The notes under the pieces are model-generated. The model was not told where the DNA came from, did not search any database, and worked only from the letters and a program-made list of their open reading frames with translations. From Streptomyces nymphaeiformis (GTDB taxonomy: Bacteria; Actinomycetota; Actinomycetes; Streptomycetales; Streptomycetaceae), in assembly GCF_014203895.1 (NCBI RefSeq), contig NZ_JACHJY010000001.1, forward strand, positions 1,178,001 through 1,242,000: a stretch of DNA of 64,000 bases. The letters run 5' to 3'. The position numbers and the translations under genes are program-made. This document shows, piece by piece, positions 39,312 through 48,419 of the stretch (position 1 is the first letter of the stretch; each line of letters starts with the position of its first letter).

Positions 39312-39340
39312 ATCGTAGGGCGGCGCTTGTGCGCGCTTTC
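39312..39340 (-). promoter_or_regulatory. Candidate leaderless ctaA promoter
   Basis: On the minus strand TACGAT (complement of 39312-39317) lies 7 nt before the GTG start, with GTGAAA or TGAAAG about 18-19 bp further upstream as -35. Confidence 0.45.
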
Positions 39341-39377
39341 ACGAGGGGGGCGTATATGGCGGAACGGAACCTTACGG

Positions 39378-40142
39378 TTACTCCCAGCGGAAGAACTTCG
39401 CCGCCGCACCGAGGCCCAGGACCGCCCAGACGGCCAGGACGAGCGCGTCGCCCCACGGCATCGCCGCCCCGTTCTGGAGGACGTCGCGCAGGCCGTCGGA
39501 GAGCGCGGAGATCGGGAGCAGGGCGAGCACGTCGCCCGCGGCGCCGAACTTCTCCAGCGGGACGATGACCCCGCCGCCGACCAGGAGCAGCAGGAAGACC
39601 AGGTTCGCGGCGGCCAGGGTGGCCTCGGCCTTCAGGGTGCCGGCCATGAGCAGGCCGAGTCCGGAGAAGGCGGCCGTGCCGAGGACCAGGAGCAGCAGGA
39701 CCGACAGGGGGTTGCCCTGCGGGGACCAGCCGAGCGCCAGGGCGATCGCCGTCAGGAGCAGGACCTGGAGGACCTCCGTCACCAGGACGGAGAGCGTCTT
39801 CGCGGTCATGAGCGCCCAGCGGGGGAGCGGTGAGGCGCCGAGCCGCTTGAGCACCCCGTACCGCCGCTCGAAACCGGTGGCGATGGCCTGGCCGGTGAAG
39901 GCGGTGGACATCACGGCGAGCGCGAGGACGCCGGGGGCGAGGAAGTCGACGGCCTCGCCGGCGCCCGTGTCGACGATGTCGACCTTGGAGAACAGGACCA
40001 GGAGCAGCGAGGGGATGATCACCGTCAGCAGCAGCTGCTCGCCGTTGCGCAGCAGCATCCTGGTCTCCAGGGCGGTCTGCGCGGCGATCATCCGCCCGAC
40101 GGGGGCGGCGCCCGGCTTCGGCGTGTACGTACCAGTGCTCAC
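39378..40142 (-). CDS. ABC transporter permease (ABC-2 type)
   Basis: 254 residues, six membrane helices, ABC-2 export fold. It includes FERRYGVLKRLGASPLPRWALMTAK between helices 2 and 3 and the helix LLLTAIALALGW. It pairs with the ATPase encoded just upstream; the cargo is unknown (lipid or drug exporters are common in this branch). The GTG start has AAGGAG 8 nt upstream, provided by a duplicated segment. ctaA follows 73 bp downstream on the same strand. Confidence 0.92.
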   Translation of the reverse strand: MSTGTYTPKPGAAPVGRMIAAQTALETRMLLRNGEQLLLTVIIPSLLLVLFSKVDIVDTGAGEAVDFLAPGVLALAVMSTAFTGQAIATGFERRYGVLKRLGASPLPRWALMTAKTLSVLVTEVLQVLLLTAIALALGWSPQGNPLSVLLLLVLGTAAFSGLGLLMAGTLKAEATLAAANLVFLLLLVGGGVIVPLEKFGAAGDVLALLPISALSDGLRDVLQNGAAMPWGDALVLAVWAVLGLGAAAKFFRWE

Positions 40143-40234
40143 GACCTCGGCTCCTTGCCGGTCGGCTCCAGGCTGTGCTTGCCCGGGGGGCGACCCCCGG
40201 ACCCCCGGTAGTGCATGGTGGCGCCCGACTTCAT
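40139..40234 (-). CDS. Possible 31-residue coupling ORF between the ABC genes
   Basis: An ATG overlaps the ATPase stop (ATGA at 40234-40231) after AAGGAG, and the frame (MKSGATMHYRGS... SLEPTGKEPRS) ends in a TGA that overlaps the permease GTG (GTGA). The last ten residues mirror the ATPase C-terminus (LELTGKELRS), because a 30-bp segment is duplicated. It may be a translated spacer that carries ribosomes from one gene to the next, not a functional peptide. Confidence 0.35.
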   Translation of the reverse strand: MKSGATMHYRGSGGRPPGKHSLEPTGKEPRS

Positions 40235-40264
40235 GACCTCAGCTCCTTGCCGGTCAGCTCCAGG
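40143..40264. repeat. 30-bp direct repeat at the ABC gene junction
   Basis: Copies at 40143-40172 and 40235-40264 match at 28 of 30 positions. One is the 3' end of the ATPase gene and the other abuts the permease start. Between them is a GC hairpin (GGGGG...CCCCC) of the type often seen between Streptomyces genes. Confidence 0.85.
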
Positions 40265-41181
40265 AAAACGTCTTCGAGGGTGTGGCGCTCGACGGCGATG
40301 CCGTCCGGCATGACCCCGTGCTGGGCGCACCAGGTGGTGACCGTGGCGAGCAGCTGCGGGTCGACGGTGCCGGTGATCCGGTACGTGCCGGGGAGGGGCT
40401 CCGCGGCGGCCGAGCCGTCCGGCAGCGCCTTGAGCAGGGAGCCGAGGTCGAGGCCGGGGCGGCCGGTGAAGCGCAGGGTGTTCTCGGCGCCGCCGCGGCA
40501 GAGCTCCTCGGGGCTGCCCTGGGCGACGACCCGGCCGCCGTCGACGATGGCCACGTCGTCGGCGAGCTCCTCGGCCTCCTGCATGAAGTGGGTGGTGAGG
40601 ACCACGGTCACGCCGTCGGCGCGCAGCTCGCGTACCAGGTCCCAGGTGGCGCGGCGGGCCTGCGGGTCGAGCCCGGCGGTGGGCTCGTCGAGGAAGACGA
40701 GCTCGGGGCGGCCGACGACGGCCATGGCGAGCGCGAGGCGCTGCTGCTGGCCGCCGGAGAGGCGCCGGTAGGCGGTGCGGCCGCAGGAGCCGAGGCCGAG
40801 CCGCTCGATCAGGTCGTCGACGTCCAGGGGGTGGGCGTGCAGCTTGGCCATGTGGCGGAGCATCTCGTCGGCGCGGGCGCCGGAGTAGACGCCGCCGGAC
40901 TGGAGCATCACGCCGATCCTGGGGCGCAGGGCGGCGGCGTCGGCGACCGGGTCGAGGCCGAGGACGCGGACGGTGCCGGCGTCGGGCCGGCGGTAGCCCT
41001 CGCAGGTCTCGATGGTGGTGGTCTTGCCGGCCCCGTTGGGGCCGAGGACGGCGGTGACGGTGCCCGCGCGGACGTCCAGGTCGAGGCCGTCGACGGCGGT
41101 CTTGGCGCCGTACCGCTTGACCAGGCCGCGGACGCGGACGGCGGTGTCGGCGGATTCACTCGGTGCGGGCTTCCCGTGCAT
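40231..41181 (-). CDS. ABC transporter ATP-binding protein
   Basis: 316 residues of the DrrA/ABC-2 exporter class. Walker A GPNGAGKTTT is near 49-58, Q-loop VMLQSGG, signature LSGGQQQRLALAM, Walker B LVFLDEPTAGLD, switch His in LTTHFMQEAEEL, and a C-terminal accessory domain. The ATG at 41181 has TAGACT 7-8 nt upstream on the minus strand and no ribosome site, so it may be leaderless. The permease follows. In-frame sequence upstream of 41181 is antisense shadow of the DUF72 gene. Confidence 0.93.
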   Translation of the reverse strand: MHGKPAPSESADTAVRVRGLVKRYGAKTAVDGLDLDVRAGTVTAVLGPNGAGKTTTIETCEGYRRPDAGTVRVLGLDPVADAAALRPRIGVMLQSGGVYSGARADEMLRHMAKLHAHPLDVDDLIERLGLGSCGRTAYRRLSGGQQQRLALAMAVVGRPELVFLDEPTAGLDPQARRATWDLVRELRADGVTVVLTTHFMQEAEELADDVAIVDGGRVVAQGSPEELCRGGAENTLRFTGRPGLDLGSLLKALPDGSAAAEPLPGTYRITGTVDPQLLATVTTWCAQHGVMPDGIAVERHTLEDVFLELTGKELRS

Positions 41182-41295
41182 GCCGGGAAGTCTAAGGACC
41201 CGCCGGTACGGGACGGGCCGCGCCCCCGGCGGGTGTGCCCGGGGCGGGACCGGGCGGCGCCGGATGAGCGGCCGCGGACGGGGCAGGGGATCCGT

Positions 41296-42105
41296 ATGAC
41301 GGTCTTCGTGGGCACTTCGGGGTGGCAGTACAAGGACTGGCGGGGCACGTTCTATCCCCAGGGCGTCCCGCAGCGGCTCTGGCTGGAGGAGTACGCGCGC
41401 CGGTTCGCCACCGTGGAGAACAACAGCGCCTTCTACGGGCTGCCCGAGCGCGACACCTTCGCCACCTGGCGGAAGCGGACGCCCGAGGGCTTCGTGATGG
41501 CGGTCAAGGCGAACCGCCGGCTGACGCACGTCGAGCGGCTGCGGGAGCCGGCGGAGAGGGTGGCGCAGCTGATGGAGCGGGCGGAGGGGCTCGGGGACCG
41601 GCTCGGGCCGGTCCTGCTCCAGTTCCCGCCGTCGCTGCGGGCCGACCCCGGGCTGCTCGACGCGGTCCTCGCCCGTTTCCCCGCGGGGGTGCGGGTCGCC
41701 GTCGAGCCCCGGCACGCCTCGTGGTGGACGGACCGGATCGAGGCGGTGCTGGTGGAGCGGGGTGCCGCGCTCTGCTGGGCGGACCGGCGGTCGAGGCCGG
41801 TGACGCCGCTGTGGCGGACGGCGGACTGGTGCTATCTGCGGCTGCACGAGGGCCGGGCCCGGCCCTGGCCCGCGTACGGCCGCCGGGCGCTGGAGGGGTG
41901 GGCCGGGCGGATCGTCGAGGGCTGGCCGGAGGGGGCCGACGCGTACGTCTATTTCAACAACGATCCGGGCGTGGAGGCGGTCCGTGACGCGGCCTCCTTC
42001 CGGCGTCTGATGAGCGGGGCGGGCCGGACGGTGGCAGTGCCGGCCGAGCCGGCGGAGGGCTGGGAAACCGCTGGTCCGGGCGGTCGCGATTCATCCCACG
42101 AATGA
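41296..42105 (+). CDS. DUF72 domain protein (YecE-like)
   Basis: 269 residues, a TIM-barrel-like family. Family motifs: VGTSGWQYKDWRGTFYP at the N-terminus, EEYARRFATVENNSAFYGLP, GFVMAVKANRRLTH, LGPVLLQFPPSLRAD and DAYVYFNNDPGVEAVRDA near the C-terminus. Function is not established; in some bacteria it sits near Fe-S genes, as here. AGGGGA is 5 nt before the ATG. Confidence 0.92.
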   Translation: MTVFVGTSGWQYKDWRGTFYPQGVPQRLWLEEYARRFATVENNSAFYGLPERDTFATWRKRTPEGFVMAVKANRRLTHVERLREPAERVAQLMERAEGLGDRLGPVLLQFPPSLRADPGLLDAVLARFPAGVRVAVEPRHASWWTDRIEAVLVERGAALCWADRRSRPVTPLWRTADWCYLRLHEGRARPWPAYGRRALEGWAGRIVEGWPEGADAYVYFNNDPGVEAVRDAASFRRLMSGAGRTVAVPAEPAEGWETAGPGGRDSSHE

Positions 42106-42118
42106 TCGTTTCCGCAGG

Positions 42119-42137
42119 TCAGGTAAGCCTTACCTGA
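42119..42137. promoter_or_regulatory. Iron-box-like dyad (DmdR/IdeR type)
   Basis: TCAGGTAAGCCTTACCTGA is a 9+1+9 dyad. It matches the DmdR/IdeR iron box as I know it (TTAGGTTAGGCTCACCTAA) at 14 of 19 positions, including the core AGGT...ACCT halves. It lies in the 103-bp gap before sufR. Confidence 0.6.
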
Positions 42138-42195
42138 GTGACGCACGACATCGTCGCTGGTCGGGGCGCCGCTTGTCACTCCCCGATTAATTACG

Positions 42196-42209
42196 CAACA
42201 ATGGCGTTG
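42196..42209. promoter_or_regulatory. SufR operator CAAC-N6-GTTG
   Basis: CAAC AATGGC GTTG; the last G is the first base of the sufR GTG. This 14-bp pattern is the SufR site reported for Streptomyces suf operons, as I recall. Binding here would block transcription start or translation of the operon. Confidence 0.75.
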
Positions 42210-42934
42210 TGAAAAACGTTGGCGCGGCTCCGGTGGAGGAACTCGCGACCCGAGAGCGTTCGACGCGCAACCGGGTCGCGCGGTCGATCCTGGACCACGG
42301 TCCCTCGACCGTCGCCGACCTCGCCGGGCGGCTCAGCCTCACCCAGGCCGCCGTCCGCCGCCACCTGGACTCGCTGGTCGCCGAGAACGTCGTCGAAGCC
42401 CGCGAGCAGCGCGTCTACGGGACCCGGTCCCGCGGTCGCCCCGCGAAGGTCTTCGCGCTCACCGACTGCGGCCGGGACGCCTTCGACCAGTCGTACGACT
42501 CCCTCGCCGTCGAGGCGCTCCGCTGGATCGAGCGCAACGCCGGCGGAGAGGCGGCCGTCGCCGCCTTCGCCCGCGACCGGATCGAGGCGCAGGCCGGGAC
42601 GTACCGCGAGGCCGTCGAGTCGGCCGAGCCCGAGCACCGGACCGAGGCACTGGCCAAGGCCCTCACGGCGGACGGGTACGCTGCCACTGCGCGGAACGCG
42701 CCGGTCGGCGAGCAGCTCTGCCAGCACCACTGCCCGGTAGCCCACGTCGCCGAGCAGTACCCCCAGCTGTGCGAGGCGGAGACGGAATTCTTCTCACGCC
42801 TCCTGGGAACGCACGTCCAGCGTCTCGCCACCATCGCGCATGGTGACGGCGTCTGCACCACGTTCATCCCGCACGGCGCCCCACAGACCACCGAATCAGC
42901 ATCCGCAAGCACGGCCGGGAGGAACCCCGCATGA
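42209..42934 (+). CDS. sufR: SufR-type Fe-S cluster transcriptional repressor
   Basis: 241 residues. An N-terminal winged helix-turn-helix ([34 protein letters not shown], with [16 protein letters not shown] as the wing) and a C-terminal sensor with CQHHC and a third Cys: Cys171, Cys175 and Cys188, spacing 4 and 13, fitting an Fe-S ligand set. It should repress the operon when its cluster is intact and release it under iron or oxidative stress. No ribosome site; GTG lies at the end of its own operator, so a leaderless message is likely. Overlaps sufB by ATGA. Confidence 0.93.
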   Translation: MKNVGAAPVEELATRERSTRNRVARSILDHGPSTVADLAGRLSLTQAAVRRHLDSLVAENVVEAREQRVYGTRSRGRPAKVFALTDCGRDAFDQSYDSLAVEALRWIERNAGGEAAVAAFARDRIEAQAGTYREAVESAEPEHRTEALAKALTADGYAATARNAPVGEQLCQHHCPVAHVAEQYPQLCEAETEFFSRLLGTHVQRLATIAHGDGVCTTFIPHGAPQTTESASASTAGRNPA

Positions 42935-44346
42935 CCACCGAGATCAGCCACCCCGAGCTCGAGGGCCTGGGTCGGTACGAGTACGGCTGGGCCGACTCCG
43001 ACGCCGCCGGTGCCACCGCCAAGCGCGGACTGAACGAGGACGTCGTCCGCGACATCTCCTCGAAGAAGAACGAGCCCGAGTGGATGCTCAAGCTGCGTCT
43101 CAAGGGTCTGCGCCTCTTCGACAAGAAGCCCATGCCGACCTGGGGCTCCGACCTCTCCGGCATCGACTTCGACAACATCAAGTACTTCGTGCGGTCCACC
43201 GAGAAGCAGGCCGAGTCCTGGGAGGACCTGCCGGAGGACATCAAGAACACGTACGACAAGCTCGGCATCCCGGAGGCGGAGAAGCAGCGCCTCGTCGCCG
43301 GTGTCGCCGCCCAGTACGAGTCCGAGGTCGTCTACCACCAGATCCGCGAGGACCTGGAGGAGCAGGGCGTCATCTTCGTCGACACCGACACCGCGCTGAA
43401 GGAGCACGAGGAGCTCTTCAAGGAGTACTTCGGCACCGTCATCCCGGTCGGCGACAACAAGTTCGCCTCCCTGAACACGGCCGTCTGGTCCGGCGGCTCC
43501 TTCATCTACGTGCCGAAGGGCGTGCACGTCGAGATCCCGCTCCAGGCCTACTTCCGCATCAACACGGAGAACATGGGCCAGTTCGAGCGGACGCTGATCA
43601 TCGTCGACGAGGACGCCTACGTCCACTACGTCGAGGGCTGCACCGCGCCGATCTACTCCTCGGACTCCCTGCACTCCGCGGTCGTCGAGATCATCGTGAA
43701 GAAGGGCGGCCGCTGCCGCTACACGACCATCCAGAACTGGTCGAACAACGTCTACAACCTGGTGACCAAGCGCGCCGTCGCCTACGAGGGCGCCACCATG
43801 GAGTGGGTCGACGGCAACATCGGCTCCAAGGTCACCATGAAGTACCCGGCCGTCTACCTCATGGGCGAGCACGCCAAGGGCGAGACCCTGTCCATCGCCT
43901 TCGCGGGCGAGGGCCAGCACCAGGACGCCGGCGCCAAGATGGTCCACATGGCCCCGAACACCTCCTCCAACATCGTCTCCAAGTCGGTGGCGCGAGGCGG
44001 CGGCCGCACCTCCTACCGCGGTCTCATCGAGATCGGCGAGGGTGCCCCGGGCGCCAAGTCCAACGTCCTCTGCGACGCGCTGCTCGTCGACACGATCTCC
44101 CGCTCCGACACGTACCCCTACGTGGACGTGCGCGAGGACGACGTCTCCATGGGCCACGAGGCCACCGTCTCCAAGGTCTCCGAGGACCAGCTCTTCTACC
44201 TGATGAGCCGCGGCCTCACCGAGTTCGAGGCCATGGCGATGATCGTCCGCGGCTTCGTCGAGCCCATCGCCAAGGAGCTCCCCATGGAGTACGCCCTGGA
44301 GCTCAACCGGCTGATCGAGCTGCAGATGGAAGGCGCGGTCGGCTAA
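42931..44346 (+). CDS. sufB: Fe-S cluster assembly protein SufB
   Basis: 471 residues. Scaffold subunit of the SufBC2D complex that builds [4Fe-4S]/[2Fe-2S] clusters. The C-terminal beta-helix core has [46 protein letters not shown] and [12 protein letters not shown], and ends in the helical [22 protein letters not shown] overlaps the sufR stop (ATGA). Actinobacteria rely on SUF alone, so this operon is likely essential. Confidence 0.98.
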   Translation: MTTEISHPELEGLGRYEYGWADSDAAGATAKRGLNEDVVRDISSKKNEPEWMLKLRLKGLRLFDKKPMPTWGSDLSGIDFDNIKYFVRSTEKQAESWEDLPEDIKNTYDKLGIPEAEKQRLVAGVAAQYESEVVYHQIREDLEEQGVIFVDTDTALKEHEELFKEYFGTVIPVGDNKFASLNTAVWSGGSFIYVPKGVHVEIPLQAYFRINTENMGQFERTLIIVDEDAYVHYVEGCTAPIYSSDSLHSAVVEIIVKKGGRCRYTTIQNWSNNVYNLVTKRAVAYEGATMEWVDGNIGSKVTMKYPAVYLMGEHAKGETLSIAFAGEGQHQDAGAKMVHMAPNTSSNIVSKSVARGGGRTSYRGLIEIGEGAPGAKSNVLCDALLVDTISRSDTYPYVDVREDDVSMGHEATVSKVSEDQLFYLMSRGLTEFEAMAMIVRGFVEPIAKELPMEYALELNRLIELQMEGAVG

Positions 44347-44411
44347 GGCCGCCCCGCCCCGCAGCGACCGACTTTTCTTTACGTACGCAGGAAGAGAGCA
44401 ACACGACAGCC

Positions 44412-45593
44412 ATGGCTGAGGCTCAGAACATCCCGGCGGGCTCCACCACCGCCGGCTCGATCGCGGTGGCCGCCGAGTCCACCGTCGCCACGCGCATGAG
44501 CGCGCCCCCGTCCTTCGACGTCGCGGACTTCCCCGTCCCGCACGGCCGCGAGGAGGAGTGGCGGTTCACCCCGCTGGCGCGACTGCGCGGCCTCCACGAC
44601 GGCACCGCCGTCGCCTCCGGCGAGGGCGTCAAGGTCGAGGTCGAGGCCCCCGAGGGCGTCACCGTGGAGACCGTCGGCCGCGACGACGAGCGCCTCGGCA
44701 AGGCCGGCACGCCCGTCGACCGCGTCGCCGCCCAGGCGTACTCCTCCTTCGAGAAGGCCGGCGTCATCACCGTCGCCAAGGAGGCGGTGCTCACCGAGCC
44801 GATCCGCATCTCCGTGCACGGCCAGGGCGGCGTCGCCTTCGGCCACCAGGTGATCGAGCTCGGCGCCTTCGCCGAGGCCGTCGTGGTCCTCGACCACACC
44901 GGTGACGCCGTGCTCGCCGCCAACGTGGACTACGTCCTCGGCGACGGAGCCAAGCTGACGGTCGTCTCCGTCCAGGACTGGGACGAGAACGCCGTCCACG
45001 TCGCCCAGCACAACGCGCTGGTCGGCCGCGACGCCTCCTTCAAGTCGGTCGTCGTCACCTTCGGCGGCGACGTCGTCCGCATCCACCCGCGCGTGCGGTA
45101 CGCGGCCCCCGGCGGCGAGGCCGAGCTCTTCGGCCTGTACTTCACCGATGCCGGCCAGCACCAGGAGCACCGCCTCCTGGTCGACCACAACACCCCGCAC
45201 TGCAAGTCCAACGTGGCCTACAAGGGCGCGCTGCAGGGCCAGGACGCGCACGCCGTCTGGATCGGCGACGTGCTCATCCAGGCCGCGGCCGAGGGCACCG
45301 ACACGTACGAGCTCAACCGGAACCTGGTCCTCACGGACGGCGCCCGGGTCGACTCCGTGCCGAACCTGGAGATCGAGACCGGCGAGATCGCCGGCGCCGG
45401 TCACGCCTCGGCCACCGGCCGCTTCGACGACGAGCAGCTCTTCTACCTGATGGCCCGCGGCATCCCGGAGGCCGAGGCCCGCCGCCTCGTCGTCCGCGGC
45501 TTCTTCGCGGAGCTCGTCCAGCAGATCGGTCTGCCGGACGTCCAGGAGCGCCTCCTCGCCAAGATCGAGGCCGAGCTGGAGGCCTCCGTCTGA
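44412..45593 (+). CDS. sufD: Fe-S cluster assembly protein SufD
   Basis: 393 residues. Paralogue of SufB and partner in the SufBC2D scaffold; binds SufC. Beta-helix core with VVVTFGGDVVRIHPRVRY, LVDHNTPHCKSNVAYKGALQG and TDGARVDSVPNLEIETGEIAGAGHASATGRFDDEQLFYLMARGI. The N-terminal motif DFPVPHGREEEWRFTPL is typical. AGGAAGAG is about 15-20 nt before ATG 44412, a bit far. The stop overlaps the next start by one base (TGATG). Confidence 0.97.
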   Translation: MAEAQNIPAGSTTAGSIAVAAESTVATRMSAPPSFDVADFPVPHGREEEWRFTPLARLRGLHDGTAVASGEGVKVEVEAPEGVTVETVGRDDERLGKAGTPVDRVAAQAYSSFEKAGVITVAKEAVLTEPIRISVHGQGGVAFGHQVIELGAFAEAVVVLDHTGDAVLAANVDYVLGDGAKLTVVSVQDWDENAVHVAQHNALVGRDASFKSVVVTFGGDVVRIHPRVRYAAPGGEAELFGLYFTDAGQHQEHRLLVDHNTPHCKSNVAYKGALQGQDAHAVWIGDVLIQAAAEGTDTYELNRNLVLTDGARVDSVPNLEIETGEIAGAGHASATGRFDDEQLFYLMARGIPEAEARRLVVRGFFAELVQQIGLPDVQERLLAKIEAELEASV

Positions 45594-45910
45594 TGGCCTT
45601 CGTCCGAGTCTGCGCGCTGAGCGAGCTGGAGGCCGACACCCCGAAGCGGGTCGAGGTCGACGGCACGCCGGTGTCCGTCGTGCACACCGAGGGCGAGGTG
45701 TTCGCGATCAACGACATCTGCTCGCACGCGAACGTCTCCCTCTCGGAGGGCGAGGTCGAGGACTGCGCGATCGAGTGCTGGCTGCACGGCTCCAGCTTCG
45801 ACCTGCGCACCGGCAAGCCCTCCGGCCTTCCCGCGACGCGCCCCGTCCCCGTATACCCCGTCAAGATCGAAGGGGACGATGTGCTCGTCTCCGTCACCCA
45901 GGAGTCCTGA
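45593..45910 (+). CDS. Rieske-type ferredoxin in the suf operon
   Basis: 105 residues. A soluble Rieske [2Fe-2S] fold: CSHANVSL (Cys-x-His) and CWLHGSSFD (Cys-x2-His) are the ligands. Unlike the lipoprotein at 8620 it has no signal and lacks the second Cys pair of high-potential Rieske proteins, so it matches dioxygenase-type ferredoxins. In suf operons it may pass electrons for cluster assembly; the exact job is unknown. TGATG overlap with sufD. Confidence 0.93.
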   Translation: MAFVRVCALSELEADTPKRVEVDGTPVSVVHTEGEVFAINDICSHANVSLSEGEVEDCAIECWLHGSSFDLRTGKPSGLPATRPVPVYPVKIEGDDVLVSVTQES

Positions 45911-45917
45911 GTCACCC

Positions 45918-46682
45918 ATGGCTACGCTTGAAATCCACGACCTGCACGTCTCCGTCGAGGCGGAGAACGGCCCCCGCGAGATCCTCAAGGGCGTCGACCT
46001 GACCATCAAGCAGGGCGAGACGCACGCCGTCATGGGCCCCAACGGCTCCGGCAAGTCGACCCTGGCGTACTCCCTCGCCGGGCACCCGAAGTACACCGTC
46101 ACCGGCGGCACCGTCACCCTCGACGGTGAGGACGTCCTGGAGATGTCGGTCGACGAGCGCGCCCGCGCCGGCGTCTTCCTCGCCATGCAGTACCCGGTCG
46201 AGGTCCCCGGCGTCTCGGTCTCCAACTTCCTGCGCACCTCCGCCACCGCCGTCCGCGGCGAGGCGCCCAAGCTGCGCACCTGGGTGAAGGAGGTCAAGTC
46301 CGCGATGGAGCAGCTCCAGATGGACCCGGCCTTCGCCGAGCGCAACGTGAACGAGGGCTTCTCCGGCGGTGAGAAGAAGCGCCACGAGATCCTCCAGCTG
46401 GAGCTCCTCAAGCCGAAGATCGCGATCCTCGACGAGACCGACTCCGGCCTCGACGTCGACGCCCTGCGCATCGTCTCCGAGGGCGTCAACCGCGTCCGCG
46501 AGACCGGTGAGGTCGGCACCCTGCTGATCACCCACTACACGCGCATCCTGCGCTACATCAAGCCCGACTTCGTGCACGTGTTCGCGAACGGCCGCATCGT
46601 CGAGTCCGGCGGCGCCGAGCTCGCCGACCAGCTGGAGAACGAGGGCTACGACAAGTACGTGAAGGGTGGCGCATCCGCGTGA
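45918..46682 (+). CDS. sufC: Fe-S cluster assembly ATPase SufC
   Basis: 254 residues. ABC-type ATPase of SufBC2D. Walker A GPNGSGKST, SufC-type signature FSGGEKKRHEILQ, Walker B AILDETDSGLDVDAL (with E-T-D rather than E-P-T as in SufC), switch His in LLITHYTRIL. ATG 45918 after GGAG about 13 nt upstream. The sufS GTG overlaps its stop. Confidence 0.98.
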   Translation: MATLEIHDLHVSVEAENGPREILKGVDLTIKQGETHAVMGPNGSGKSTLAYSLAGHPKYTVTGGTVTLDGEDVLEMSVDERARAGVFLAMQYPVEVPGVSVSNFLRTSATAVRGEAPKLRTWVKEVKSAMEQLQMDPAFAERNVNEGFSGGEKKRHEILQLELLKPKIAILDETDSGLDVDALRIVSEGVNRVRETGEVGTLLITHYTRILRYIKPDFVHVFANGRIVESGGAELADQLENEGYDKYVKGGASA

Positions 46683-47947
46683 CTTCCGCCCATCAGGGGC
46701 TGACCGGCCTCCTCGACACCGAGGCGATCCGCAAGGACTTCCCGCTCCTGGATCGCGTGGTCCACGACGGCAAGAAGATCGTGTACCTCGACTCCGCGGC
46801 GACCTCGCAGAAGCCGCGGCAGGTCCTCGACGCGCTCAACCAGTACTACGAGCGTCACAACGCCAACGTCCACCGCGGCGTCTACACGGTCGCCGAGGAG
46901 GCGACGGCGCTGTACGAAGGCGCCCGTGACAAGATCGCGGCCTTCATCAACGCGCCGAGCCGCGACGAGGTGATCTTCACCAAGAACGCCTCCGAGTCGC
47001 TCAACCTCGTGGCCAACATGCTGGGCTGGGCCGACGAGCCCTACCGCGTGGACCACGAGACCGAGATCGCGATCACGGAGATGGAGCACCACTCCAACAT
47101 CGTGCCGTGGCAGCTGCTCTCGCAGCGCACGGGCGCGAAGCTGAAGTGGTTCGGCCTCACCGACGACGGCCGTCTCGACCTCTCGAACATCGAGGAGGTC
47201 ATCACCGAGAAGACCAAGATCGTCTCGTTCACGCTGGTCTCGAACCTGCTCGGCACGATCAACCCGGTGGAGACGATCATCCGCCGCGCCCAGGAGGTCG
47301 GTGCGCTCGTCTGCATCGACGCCTCCCAGGCGGCCCCGCACATGGTCCTGGACGTGCAGGCGCTCCAGGCCGACTTCGTGGCCTTCACCGGCCACAAGAT
47401 GTGCGGCCCGACCGGCATCGGCGTGCTGTGGGGACGGCAGGAGCTCCTGGAGGACCTCCCGCCCTTCCTCGGCGGCGGCGAGATGATCGAGACCGTCTCG
47501 ATGCACTCCTCGACGTACGCGCCGGCCCCGCACAAGTTCGAGGCGGGTACGCCCCCGATCGCCCAGGCCGTCGGCCTCGGCGCGGCCGTGGACTACCTGT
47601 CGGCGATCGGCATGGAGAACATCGCGCGCCACGAGCACGCGATCACCGAGTACGCCGTCCGGCGCCTCCAGGAGGTTCCCGACCTGCGGATCATCGGTCC
47701 CACCACGGCCGAGGACCGCGGCGCGGCGATCTCCTTCACCCTGGGCGACATCCACCCGCACGACGTGGGCCAGGTCCTCGACGAGCAGGGCATCGCGGTC
47801 CGGGTCGGCCACCACTGCGCGCGGCCGGTCTGCCTGCGGTACGGAATTCCTGCGACCACGCGGGCGTCGTTCTATCTGTACTCCACCCCGGCCGAGGTCG
47901 ACGCCCTGGTCGAGGGTCTGGAGCACGTCCGGAACTTCTTCGGCTAG
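46679..47947 (+). CDS. sufS: Cysteine desulfurase SufS
   Basis: 422 residues. PLP enzyme taking sulfur from Cys as persulfide. PLP Lys240 lies in FTGHKMCGPTG, the His near TEMEHHSN (137-138) stacks on PLP, and the catalytic Cys380 is in RVGHHCARPVC. Type II (SufS) length and lobe. GTG start overlaps the sufC stop (GTGA). Sulfur goes to SufU, encoded next. Confidence 0.98.
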   Translation: MTSAHQGLTGLLDTEAIRKDFPLLDRVVHDGKKIVYLDSAATSQKPRQVLDALNQYYERHNANVHRGVYTVAEEATALYEGARDKIAAFINAPSRDEVIFTKNASESLNLVANMLGWADEPYRVDHETEIAITEMEHHSNIVPWQLLSQRTGAKLKWFGLTDDGRLDLSNIEEVITEKTKIVSFTLVSNLLGTINPVETIIRRAQEVGALVCIDASQAAPHMVLDVQALQADFVAFTGHKMCGPTGIGVLWGRQELLEDLPPFLGGGEMIETVSMHSSTYAPAPHKFEAGTPPIAQAVGLGAAVDYLSAIGMENIARHEHAITEYAVRRLQEVPDLRIIGPTTAEDRGAAISFTLGDIHPHDVGQVLDEQGIAVRVGHHCARPVCLRYGIPATTRASFYLYSTPAEVDALVEGLEHVRNFFG

Positions 47948-47957
47948 GGGACACCTC

Positions 47958-48419
47958 GTGAAGCTGGATTCGATGTACCAGGACGTCATCCTGGACCACT
48001 ACAAGCACCCGCACGGGCGCGGTCTTCGGGACGGCGACGCCGAGGTGCACCACGTCAACCCGACGTGCGGCGACGAGATCACGCTTCGCGTGAAGTACGA
48101 CGGCTCGCGCATCGAGGACGTGTCGTACGAGGGCCAGGGCTGCTCCATCAGCCAGGCCTCGGCGTCCGTCCTCAACGAGCTGCTCGTCGGCAAGGAGCTG
48201 GCCGAGGCGCAGAAGATCCAGGGCACCTTCCTGGAGCTGATGCAGTCCAAGGGCCAGATCGAGCCGGACGAGGCGATGGAGGAGGTCCTGGAGGACGCGG
48301 TCGCGTTCGCCGGGGTCTCCAAGTACCCGGCCCGTGTGAAGTGCGCGCTGCTCAGCTGGATGGCGTGGAAGGACGCGACCGCCCAGGCGCTGGGCGACGC
48401 GGAGAGGAAGTCGGCATGA
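47958..48419 (+). CDS. sufU: SufU sulfur carrier/scaffold
   Basis: 153 residues. Zn-dependent sulfurtransferase of the U-type, activating SufS. Ligands Cys37 and Asp39 (NPTCGDE), Cys62 (GQGCSISQAS) and Cys129 (VKCALLSW), with the SufU-specific insertion between Cys62 and Cys129. GTG start with GGGGA about 6 nt upstream. The next gene overlaps by ATGA. Confidence 0.97.
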   Translation: MKLDSMYQDVILDHYKHPHGRGLRDGDAEVHHVNPTCGDEITLRVKYDGSRIEDVSYEGQGCSISQASASVLNELLVGKELAEAQKIQGTFLELMQSKGQIEPDEAMEEVLEDAVAFAGVSKYPARVKCALLSWMAWKDATAQALGDAERKSA

